The notes under the pieces were generated by a model that ran no database searches, had not been told where the DNA came from, and saw only the letters and a program-made list of their open reading frames with translations. A DNA stretch of 7,351 nucleotides from the NCBI GenBank assembly GCA_020444775.1, contig JAGRHX010000800.1:1-7351 (forward strand), in the 5' to 3' direction. Made by a program: the position numbers and the translations under genes. The stretch's first letter is position 1. Each line of letters opens with the position of its first letter. Shown here in pieces: positions 1-6,184 of this stretch. This DNA comes from Gammaproteobacteria bacterium. GTDB lineage: Bacteria > Pseudomonadota > Gammaproteobacteria > HK1.

Positions 1-2457
1 GAGGTGCCGGACCTGGCGAAGAGCATGGCCGGCTTCTCGGTAACGGTGGGCAAGCTACGCGAGCTGCTGACCCGGCTCGAGCCCTACGTGCAGCGCATCC
101 AGGACGGCGAGCGCCAGGCGGCGCGGCCTGCGCTCGCCGTCCTGGACGCGCTGCGCCCGGACCTTGCACGACTCAACATCGACATGGTGCACCAGCACAA
201 CGCGGTGTTCGGGCTGACCGGTGAGGTGACCCGGAACCTGATCTCCACGACCTGGTTGGGGCTTGGGACCACGCTGGTCTCGGGGCTGTTGTTCCTCGGC
301 GCCTTGCTCTGGCAGATGCGACGTATTGCCCGCGAGATCGCGGTGCGCAGGCTCGCGGAGCAGCGCGCGGAGGCGGCGAACCGGGCCAAGTCTGTGTTCC
401 TGGCCAGTATCGGTCACGAGATACGCACGCCCATCAACGGTGTGCTGGGCATGGTGGACCTGCTGCTGCAAGAGCGTTTGCAGAGCAACGAGCGGCGGCT
501 GGCCCGGATCATCGAGCGCTCGGGCAAGGCGTTGCTGAACCAGGTCAACGACATCCTCGACTATGCCCGGATCGAGACGGGCCATGTGCAGCTGGCAGCG
601 GAACGGTTCGAGCCACGGGCGCTGGTCGAGGGGGTGTGCGAGATGCTTGCCCACTCGGCCCACGAGAAGGGGCTGGAGCTGGTCTGCAACGTCTCGGCGA
701 GCGTGCCTCGATACTGCGAGGGCGACCCCGGACGCCTGTCCCAGGTGCTCGCTCACCTGGTTGCGAACGCCATAAAGTTCACCGAGACGGGCGAGGTGGT
801 GGTGCGTCTGGACGTCGCCAGGGCTGATCCGCAAGACCCGTGTACCCAGGCGGTCGGTGAGCCGGGCATGCTCCACTTCCAGGTCGAGGACACCGGCGTT
901 GGCGTTCCCATCGAGGCCCGCTCACGGATCTTCGATGCCTTCACGCAAGCCGATGGTTCGAGTCGACGTCGTTTTGGTGGCAGCGGTCTTGGCCTGTCCA
1001 TCGCCAGCCAGACGGTTGCCTTGATGGGCGGCGACATCGGCCTGGCGGGCACATCGGGTCCGGGTTCGAGCTTCTGGTTTCGAGTGCCTGCCATCGGTGC
1101 CTCGGCGGTGATGGGATCCCAGGTCTGTGATTGCGCGTTGCCCGATCCAGACCTGCAGGTGCTGGTCGCGAGCCCGACGGCATCCGTGCGTGCGTCGCTG
1201 TGTGATCTACTGGCGATGCTCGAGGTCGTCCATGACGGCGCCACCACGGGTAGCCTGGCCGTTTGCATGTTGCGCGAAGCACAGACCAGCACCCCCACGG
1301 TGCTGTTGATCGACGAGTGCTTCGATGACATGCCGGGATCCGAGCTGGCCCGGATTGTCAACGAGGATCCGGACCTGCGCCAGCGTGTGGTGCCGGTGCG
1401 TCTGGTGCGGCTTTGCGCCGATGCCTCGCTGCCGGCATGGCGTGCCGCCGGGGTACGTGCCGAGATTGCCAAGCCGGTGGCGCTGTCGCCGCTCGCCGAG
1501 CTGTTGAGGACGCTGGCGCATGCCGCCTCGGTTGATCCCGCCGACCAGGCCGGGATGCTGCCGCTGGCTGGCAGCGCGACGGCAACCGAGGGCCTCGAGG
1601 CCGGCGCGCTCGAAGGCCGTGTGCTGTTCGCCGAAGACCACGAGGTCAATCAGGAGGTCGTCTGCCGGATGCTCGAGCGGCTCGGCTGCGAGGTGATCCT
1701 GGCCCGAGACGGCTACCAGGCGCTGCAGATGTACCGCCAACAGGCCTTCGATGCGGTGCTTATGGACTGCGACATGCCGGGCATGGACGGTTTGGCTGCC
1801 ACCCGGCGGATCCGCGAGCTGGAGTCGTCCGAGGGACTGCATCGCACCCCGATCATTGCTCTGACCGCAAGCACCGTGGCCGGTGATCGTGAGCGCAGCG
1901 TGGAGGCCGGAATGGACGACTATCTGACCAAGCCCATTGATACCCTGGGTCTGGCCAGTGCTCTGCGAGCGTGGCTGCGGCCGCCGCAGGGCGAGCAGCG
2001 ACAGGCACCTGATGCCGGGCCACCGCCAGTAGTGGACGAGGGCCCCGCGGCCACGATCGTGGCTATTCAAACCATGGCGGGTGGTCCAGACGGCAGCGAC
2101 TCGAAGCCGCTGGACGATGGCGTCCTGGACACCTTGCTGGCGCTCGATGGCGGTGACAACGCGTTCTTCTCGGGTCTTGTCCAGAAGTTCGTCGACAACT
2201 GGGGCAGCGATTTCGACGCGCTGACCCAGAGCCTGGTGAACGGTGACCTGGACGGGGCGCGACGCACCGCGCACCGGATGAAGTCGGCGAGTGCCAATCT
2301 CGGCGCGCTGTCGCTGTCGGCGATGTGCGCCGAGATCGAGATCGCCGCGCGGGACGGCGACGAGATCGCGTCGCCACAGGTCCTGGATGACCTGAGCCGC
2401 GAGCAGACACGTGCGCTGGATGCCCTGCAGCACATCGTCGCCGCGCGGGCCGCCTAG
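1..2457 (+). CDS. Hybrid sensor histidine kinase (HisKA-HATPase-REC-REC-HPt), 5' partial
   Basis: An inner-membrane hybrid kinase that should autophosphorylate on histidine and pass phosphate through an internal receiver to an HPt domain, as in BarA/TorS-type kinases. Numbering from the GTG at 4, the visible parts are: an alpha-helical sensor remnant (1-80), one membrane helix (about 82-104), HisKA with the H-box SIGHEIRTP (His138), and HATPase with N-box NAIKF (Asn255), DTGVGV (Asp296), an F-box near 310-313 and GGSGLGL (325-331). Receiver 1 (about 384-506) keeps Asp437 and Lys490, but its acidic pair is replaced by Ser390-Pro391. Receiver 2 (about 538-658) is complete, with Glu544/Asp545, Asp588, Thr621 and Lys643. 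A linker of about 45 residues leads to the HPt domain, with His757 in AHRMKSASANLG. No HAMP domain is evident between the helix and HisKA. The frame is open to base 1 and only one membrane helix is visible, so the true start and the rest of the sensor domain lie upstream; the GTG at 4 is not proposed as the start. The stop abuts the next gene. The signal sensed is unknown. Confidence 0.95.
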   Translation, partial: EVPDLAKSMAGFSVTVGKLRELLTRLEPYVQRIQDGERQAARPALAVLDALRPDLARLNIDMVHQHNAVFGLTGEVTRNLISTTWLGLGTTLVSGLLFLGALLWQMRRIAREIAVRRLAEQRAEAANRAKSVFLASIGHEIRTPINGVLGMVDLLLQERLQSNERRLARIIERSGKALLNQVNDILDYARIETGHVQLAAERFEPRALVEGVCEMLAHSAHEKGLELVCNVSASVPRYCEGDPGRLSQVLAHLVANAIKFTETGEVVVRLDVARADPQDPCTQAVGEPGMLHFQVEDTGVGVPIEARSRIFDAFTQADGSSRRRFGGSGLGLSIASQTVALMGGDIGLAGTSGPGSSFWFRVPAIGASAVMGSQVCDCALPDPDLQVLVASPTASVRASLCDLLAMLEVVHDGATTGSLAVCMLREAQTSTPTVLLIDECFDDMPGSELARIVNEDPDLRQRVVPVRLVRLCADASLPAWRAAGVRAEIAKPVALSPLAELLRTLAHAASVDPADQAGMLPLAGSATATEGLEAGALEGRVLFAEDHEVNQEVVCRMLERLGCEVILARDGYQALQMYRQQAFDAVLMDCDMPGMDGLAATRRIRELESSEGLHRTPIIALTASTVAGDRERSVEAGMDDYLTKPIDTLGLASALRAWLRPPQGEQRQAPDAGPPPVVDEGPAATIVAIQTMAGGPDGSDSKPLDDGVLDTLLALDGGDNAFFSGLVQKFVDNWGSDFDALTQSLVNGDLDGARRTAHRMKSASANLGALSLSAMCAEIEIAARDGDEIASPQVLDDLSREQTRALDALQHIVAARAA

Positions 2458-2460
2458 ATG
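2455..2460 (+). promoter_or_regulatory. Stop-start junction TAGATG (translational coupling)
   Basis: The kinase stop codon TAG is followed with no gap by the ATG of the regulator gene. The bases just upstream are GC-rich and coding, with no clear AGGAG-like sequence. Termination-reinitiation coupling is inferred; it would keep kinase and partner in fixed ratio. Confidence 0.7.
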
Positions 2461-5094
2461 GACGCCAACCTCGATGCAGTGCACGACCGTCTGGCGCTGG
2501 TGGTCGATGATGACGATACGACACGGATGATCGCGCGTCGCTCGCTGGAGGCGAGCGGATTCGACGTGGTCGAGGCCGCCGATGGTGTGCAGGCTCTGGA
2601 GCACCTCGGTCAGGTCAGGCCGGACGTCGTGCTATTGGACGTGGACATGCCACGGCTCGACGGCTTGCAGACCTGTAGACAGCTCCGCGCTCGACCGGAG
2701 CTGAGCAATACGCCGGTGGTGATGCTCACCGCGCACGACGACAGCGAATCCATCGAACGCGCCTTCGCCGCCGGCGCCACGGACTTTGCGGCCAAGCCGG
2801 TCAACTGGGCCCTGCTCCAGCATCGGCTTCGATACGTGCTGCGTTCCGCGCACACGCTTGCCGAGCTGGCGCGGGCGCAACGTACCGCGCGAATGGGCAG
2901 CTGGGAGTGCAGCGTGGACGGTGGCCAGATGCGTTGGTCGGAGGAGTTCCATCGTCTGGCCGGCACGCTGCCGGAGCAGAGCCTGGTCTTCCCCGACTCG
3001 CTCCTGGGCATCACCTCGGAAGGCTGTAGGGAGCGCCTCGAGGCTGCATTGGAGGGGGCGCTTCAGGGACGCAGCGCGGAGCTCGTCCACGATCTGCGCC
3101 CTGGTCCCGCGGACCGCCGCGCCAGCGTGCCGCACCGCACGGTGCAGCATCGAATAGAGGTCCTGCGAGACTACAGCGGTCGCATCAGCCACCTGGTCGG
3201 TACCGTGCTCGACGTCTCCGAGCGCCAGCGTGCCATGCAACGCGTGCATCGGCTCGCCTACTTCGACGAGGTTACGTCGCTGCCCAACCGCACCGCGTTC
3301 CGCGAGGAGCTGGAGCGGGTCATCGTCGAGGCGCGCGCGAACGCGGCGCTGGTCGCGGTGCTGTACATCGACCTGGACGATTTCAAGCGGGTCAATGACT
3401 CGCTCGGACACTCGACCGGTGACGTGCTGCTCGCACAGGTGGCGGCTCGCCTGTGTGGCAGTCTGCGTGGCGACGATGTGGTCGCGCGTCTGCAGACCGG
3501 CGATCTGCAGACTGGCGAGACGCTGGACCGTGAGCCGGGCCGGGAGGGGCTGGCGGCACGTCTGGGCGGGGATGAGTTCGCGGTGATGTTGGAAGGCATC
3601 GGTTGTGCCGACGACGCCCTGCAGGTCGCGCATCGGATCCTTCGTGCCTTCGACGCGCCGTTCCGGATAGATGGCGAGGAGCTGTTCACCACGCCGACCA
3701 TTGGTGTCTCTGTCTATCCCGTTGACGGTGATGATGCCGAGACCATGCTCAAGCACGCGGACGCGGCCATGTATCAGGCCAAGCGTGCTGGCAAGCGGAT
3801 GGTATTGCGCTTCAACGAATCCTTGTCGGCTCGGGCACATAGACGCCAGCTGTTGGATGGTCGCCTGCGTCGGGCGCAGGAGCACGACGAGCTGAGCCTG
3901 CACTACCAGCCACAGATAGACATCAGCAACGGCAAGCTGGTCGGATTGGAGGCGCTGCTACGTTGGAACGCCGGCGAGCTGGGACAGATCTCACCCGCTG
4001 AGTTCATACCGCTTGCCGAGGACAACGGTTTGATCGTGCCCATCGGTGCTTGGGTGATCCGTACCGCCTGTGAGCACCTGGCCGAATGGCGCGCACAGGG
4101 CCTCGGCGTTCCTCGCGTGTCGGTGAACGTCTCGGCGCGGCAGTTCGCACAGAAGGATTTCGTCGAACGGGTCGCACGTGTCGCCGCACAGACCGGGTTG
4201 CGCCGTGGCGATCTGGAGGTGGAACTCACCGAGAGCATACTCGCCAGCGATGCCGACGGCGCGGTCGAGAAGCTTGCCCGACTTCGTGACCTCGGGATCC
4301 GCATCGCGGTGGATGATTTCGGGACCGGCTATTCCAGCTTGAGCTACCTGAAGCATTTCCCCATCGACCGACTCAAGATCGACCGCTCCTTCATCCAGGA
4401 TATTGCCACCGACCCCAACGATGCCTCCATCACCTCCGCCGTCATCGGCATGGGGCGTGGTATGGGGCTGCGGGTGCTTGCGGAGGGGGTCGAGAACGAC
4501 GCACAGCTCAGTTGTCTGCGCCGGTTGGGTTGTGACGAGGTGCAGGGTTTCCTGTTCAGCAAGCCGCTACCCTGGGACCAGGTATCGAGATGGGTCCGCG
4601 AGCTGGATGTCGGCGGACGACAACGCAGCGTCGGCGGGATGCAGCAGCATCCGAAGGTGGTCGTGTGGAGTGACGACCTCGCGGCCGCGGAGCCGATGGC
4701 GGCGGCGCTTGCTGAGGCGGGTTATGGCGTGACCATGACTGGTGACGGTACGACCGCGTTGGAGCACCTGGCTGTTCGACCGGGGGCGATCTTCCTCGTC
4801 GATGCCGGTGCGCAAGGTGAAGCTGGTCTGTCCTGGCTGCGCAATGCCCGCTGTCTGCACCCTGAGGTGCTGACCTTCCTGCTGGTTCCTGCGGATGGCC
4901 GAGAGCTGCTCGGTGAGGCGGTGAGCACGGTTGGTCTGGACGGTGGTGCGGTCAAGCCAGTCCCGTTTGCGGATCTGCACGCGGCCCTGCAGCGTGTGCT
5001 GCGGACCGCCGAGGCCAGTCGCGTGGCCTTGTTGTCACGCTCGATGCTGGCGTCCCGGGCTGGGCAAGACTACGCAAGGCCGGGTCTGAATTGA
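2458..5094 (+). CDS. Response regulator with REC-PAS-GGDEF-EAL-REC-like domains (c-di-GMP turnover)
   Basis: A predicted cytoplasmic dual-domain cyclic-di-GMP enzyme of 878 residues. The N-terminal receiver (about 11-128) has the acidic cluster Asp17-20, phospho-acceptor Asp61 in LLDVDMP, Thr91 and Lys113. A PAS-like domain (about 138-256) opens with MGSWECSVDGG and ends with GTVLDVSERQ. The GGDEF domain (about 262-452) has an intact GGDEF at 370-374, preceded by a 24-residue extra segment (346-369). The EAL domain (about 463-716) retains the expected catalytic and metal-binding positions: Glu498 and Arg502 in EALLR, Asn557, Glu589 in ELTES, Asp619-Asp620, Lys640, Glu676 and Gln696. Phosphodiesterase activity is therefore likely, and cyclase activity possible. 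Residues about 732-848 form a second receiver-like domain with Asp739, Asp782 and Lys833. The ATG directly follows the kinase stop codon and no good Shine-Dalgarno is visible, so translation is probably coupled. Phosphorylation by the upstream HPt is the likely control (inference). The net direction of c-di-GMP change cannot be read from the sequence. Confidence 0.95.
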   Translation: MDANLDAVHDRLALVVDDDDTTRMIARRSLEASGFDVVEAADGVQALEHLGQVRPDVVLLDVDMPRLDGLQTCRQLRARPELSNTPVVMLTAHDDSESIERAFAAGATDFAAKPVNWALLQHRLRYVLRSAHTLAELARAQRTARMGSWECSVDGGQMRWSEEFHRLAGTLPEQSLVFPDSLLGITSEGCRERLEAALEGALQGRSAELVHDLRPGPADRRASVPHRTVQHRIEVLRDYSGRISHLVGTVLDVSERQRAMQRVHRLAYFDEVTSLPNRTAFREELERVIVEARANAALVAVLYIDLDDFKRVNDSLGHSTGDVLLAQVAARLCGSLRGDDVVARLQTGDLQTGETLDREPGREGLAARLGGDEFAVMLEGIGCADDALQVAHRILRAFDAPFRIDGEELFTTPTIGVSVYPVDGDDAETMLKHADAAMYQAKRAGKRMVLRFNESLSARAHRRQLLDGRLRRAQEHDELSLHYQPQIDISNGKLVGLEALLRWNAGELGQISPAEFIPLAEDNGLIVPIGAWVIRTACEHLAEWRAQGLGVPRVSVNVSARQFAQKDFVERVARVAAQTGLRRGDLEVELTESILASDADGAVEKLARLRDLGIRIAVDDFGTGYSSLSYLKHFPIDRLKIDRSFIQDIATDPNDASITSAVIGMGRGMGLRVLAEGVENDAQLSCLRRLGCDEVQGFLFSKPLPWDQVSRWVRELDVGGRQRSVGGMQQHPKVVVWSDDLAAAEPMAAALAEAGYGVTMTGDGTTALEHLAVRPGAIFLVDAGAQGEAGLSWLRNARCLHPEVLTFLLVPADGRELLGEAVSTVGLDGGAVKPVPFADLHAALQRVLRTAEASRVALLSRSMLASRAGQDYARPGLN
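3490..3519 (+). repeat. In-frame 15-bp tandem duplication within the GGDEF insert
   Basis: Two adjacent 15-base units, ctgcagaccggcgat and ctgcagactggcgag, differ at two positions and encode LQTGD and LQTGE. They lie in frame, mostly within the extra segment just before the GGDEF motif, and look like a recent small tandem duplication or a short repeat that could vary in copy number. Confidence 0.85.
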
Positions 5095-5196
5095 CCTGAA
5101 TCAAGCTCGAGGCGCTGCTGGCACCCTAGCGTTGCTCATGAGAATCCAGCGGTCGCAGGGACTGCATGAGCGCGGTTGGCAATATGTTGATACGAC

Positions 5197-5200
5197 GGAG
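5197..5200 (+). promoter_or_regulatory. Shine-Dalgarno GGAG that sets the start of the small secreted gene
   Basis: GGAG lies 3 bases before an ATG at 5204 and 6 bases before a second ATG at 5207. The spacing favours the ATG at 5207. Both give the same signal peptide apart from one extra Met. Confidence 0.6.
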
Positions 5201-5206
5201 TACATG

Positions 5207-5689
5207 ATGAGTCAGTTGTCCAGGTTCTGCGCAAGCGTGCTGCTGGTGTGCCTGTGTGGCTCACCGGTAACCGCGGCAACGATCACGGGCGATGCGCTCT
5301 TCCTGGCGGATCCCGGCGGCGGGGTCATGGAGCGCGTGCTGCAATGTGACGGCGCTTCCGCGTTGTCCGCGGCGGGCGGATCGTTGTCGGCAGGTGCCGT
5401 GTGCCCGTTCTCCGACCTCCAGGCATATCCGTTTGGATCGGGCCGCGTGACCGGCCTCGGGGCGCCAGACCTCGAAGCGATGTTCATGCTTTCGAGTGAC
5501 ATCGGACCTGCTCCCGGCGCACTCGAGGATTCACCGCTCGAGCAGGCCCCCGTGACCGAGACCGGCATGAACATCCTGCTTCTCGTCGGCCTGATGACGG
5601 TGCTCAAGGGTCGGGGGCCGCGCTACAGACGCGGCGAGGCCGATACAGCGCTCGCCGCCTTGCCTGGTCTTCGGGGCGCGCACGCCTGA
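5207..5689 (+). CDS. Small secreted hypothetical protein with C-terminal sorting-like tail
   Basis: I do not recognise the family. From the ATG at 5207 the product is 160 residues. Residues 1-23 form a classical signal peptide: polar/basic start (SQLSR), hydrophobic core and a VTA-A type signal peptidase I site. No lipobox is evident, because Val rather than Gly, Ala or Ser precedes each candidate Cys. The mature part is rich in Gly, Ala, Pro and acidic residues, with two cysteines (47 and 66) that might form a disulfide. Near the C-terminus a Pro-Val-Thr-Glu-Thr-Gly motif (115-120) is followed by a hydrophobic run (121-133) and a basic stretch (Lys134, Arg136, Arg139, Arg141, Arg142). This resembles the layout of exosortase-processed PEP-CTERM tails, but Thr replaces the expected Pro of the motif and about 18 further residues follow the basic cluster. 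A plain C-terminal membrane anchor is the alternative. An upstream TTG at 5132 was rejected because it would bury the signal peptide. The gap of about 110 bases after the regulator suggests its own transcription, though no convincing promoter was found. Confidence 0.72.
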   Translation: MSQLSRFCASVLLVCLCGSPVTAATITGDALFLADPGGGVMERVLQCDGASALSAAGGSLSAGAVCPFSDLQAYPFGSGRVTGLGAPDLEAMFMLSSDIGPAPGALEDSPLEQAPVTETGMNILLLVGLMTVLKGRGPRYRRGEADTALAALPGLRGAHA

Positions 5690-5757
5690 GGGTATTGCCC
5701 CTGGATGGTGTCGGAACGATGCCAGGCCGATGAGGAGCCCTGGCGGGCCTGCCTGGA

Positions 5758-5781
5758 GGGCCATGGTCCCTACCATGACCC
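5758..5781. other. Hairpin, 10-bp stem (possible terminator element)
   Basis: The arms gggccatggt and accatgaccc are separated by a 4-base loop. On the minus strand all ten pairs form if one G-U wobble is allowed; on the plus strand there is one mismatch. There is no following U-run on either side, so the role is uncertain. Confidence 0.4.
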
Positions 5782-5824
5782 CGGCAGATGATTGGTCGTA
5801 TCGGCATTCATCCAGACCGACCCT

Positions 5825-5856
5825 CGAATTCCCGGCCGTTCGGGGCCGGGAACTCG
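5825..5856. other. Strong GC-rich hairpin (possible bidirectional terminator)
   Basis: The perfect 9-bp arms ttcccggcc (5829-5837) and ggccgggaa (5844-5852) surround a 6-base loop. A 3-bp outer extension (cga with tcg) follows one mismatch. It lies between convergent genes, which suits a bidirectional transcription stop, but no T-tract follows in either direction. Confidence 0.5.
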
Positions 5857-5862
5857 TGTGTT

Positions 5863-5886
5863 GCCCCGGCCCGCTCTGCCCGGGGC
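5863..5886. other. Hairpin with 7-bp GC stem
   Basis: The arms gccccgg (5863-5869) and ccggggc (5880-5886) flank a 10-base loop, just right of the stronger hairpin. On the plus strand the downstream sequence is only mildly T-rich (gatcggtcttggttt). It could be part of a termination region or chance in GC-rich DNA. Confidence 0.3.
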
Positions 5887-6046
5887 GATCGGTCTTGGTT
5901 TCCAGCCTTGGACCGGTGCGCGCTGGACTTCGTTTTTCGCGCGCTCGACCATCCGGGCTTTGCGGCACGGGTGAGAAGCGTCATCGGTACGCTGCCGGAG
6001 TCCGTCTTCGAGCTGTTGCCGGGCAGCTCTCATGCAGTAGCGCAGC

Positions 6047-6142
6047 TTACCGCCGATACCTCTCGACCTGAGCCCGCGCCAGCGGTGCGAGCAGCGAGCC
6101 CGCGAGCAGCGGCGCGCCCAGAATGGCCCGGGTGATTCGCAT
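6047..6142 (-). CDS. Tiny 31-codon ORF with signal-peptide-like sequence; small peptide or gene remnant
   Basis: Reading leftward from the ATG at 6142 gives a 31-residue product that begins MRITRAIL, continues with a hydrophobic Leu/Ala/Gly stretch and reaches LARAQVERYRR before a TAA at 6047-6049. The ARA-Q boundary is a good signal peptidase I site, which would leave only about seven mature residues. AGGAG at 6151-6155 sits 8 bases upstream of the ATG, a well-placed ribosome binding site. It starts 42 bases after the phoD stop, so it may be the last gene of that operon. A secreted peptide this short would be unusual. The alternative is the 5' end of a secreted-protein gene broken by a frameshift: the adjacent frame continues with charged, helix-like sequence (KLRYCMRAARQQLEDGL) starting right at the TAA. 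The start looks real; the function is unknown. Confidence 0.45.
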   Translation of the reverse strand: MRITRAILGAPLLAGSLLAPLARAQVERYRR

Positions 6143-6150
6143 GGTCGGAA

Positions 6151-6155
6151 CTCCT
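6151..6155 (-). promoter_or_regulatory. Shine-Dalgarno AGGAG for the 31-codon ORF
   Basis: The plus strand reads ctcct, giving AGGAG on the minus strand, 8 bases before the ATG at 6142. It is the main evidence that this tiny frame is or was translated. Confidence 0.6.
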
Positions 6156-6184
6156 GGGTTACAAGGTGGCTGGAGCGACTTCCG

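Larger units (their letters stand above)
5690..6046. other. Non-coding convergent intergenic region with hairpins
   Basis: No reading frame here has a good ribosome binding site or a recognisable protein. The region separates the plus-strand secreted gene from minus-strand genes and holds several inverted repeats, three of them listed separately. Another, GCCAGG at 5721-5726 with CCTGGC at 5739-5744, lies about 30 bases after the secreted gene's stop. None is followed by a clear T-run, so they cannot be called intrinsic terminators with confidence, although terminators for the converging transcripts are expected here. Confidence 0.5.

Noticed and set aside
4..6. GTG as start codon of the kinase
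   Set aside because: The frame is open through base 1 and a membrane sensor kinase should have more sequence before its last membrane helix; the gene is cut by the window edge.
1207..2604. Long minus-strand frame of 465 codons across the end of the kinase gene and into the regulator
   Set aside because: It is antisense to receiver and HPt domains with clear motifs, its translation matches no family I know, and long antisense frames are expected in GC-rich genes.
2632..3903. Minus-strand frame of 423 codons
   Set aside because: It is fully antisense to REC-PAS-GGDEF coding sequence with conserved motifs and has no recognisable protein features.
5119..5136. Sigma-54-like promoter (TGGCAC ... 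TTGCT) upstream of the secreted gene
   Set aside because: Both half-sites match, but they are separated by 7 bases instead of 5, so the GG-to-GC spacing is 2 bases too long for an element whose spacing is strict. It is tempting because PEP-CTERM genes often use sigma-54, but not supported.
5176..5191. Sigma-70 promoter (TTGGCA, TATGTT) before the secreted gene
   Set aside because: The boxes do not have a workable 16-18 base spacing, and the resulting transcript would begin almost at the ribosome binding site.
5132..5206. Upstream start (TTG 5132 or ATG 5138) for the secreted protein
   Set aside because: It would place about 24 polar residues before the signal peptide; the GGAG and ATG at 5197-5209 give a standard start.
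5788..6135. Plus-strand frame of 115 codons in the intergenic region
   Set aside because: No good ribosome binding site or recognised motif, an Arg/Pro/Ala-biased composition, and it overlaps the better-supported minus-strand 31-codon ORF.
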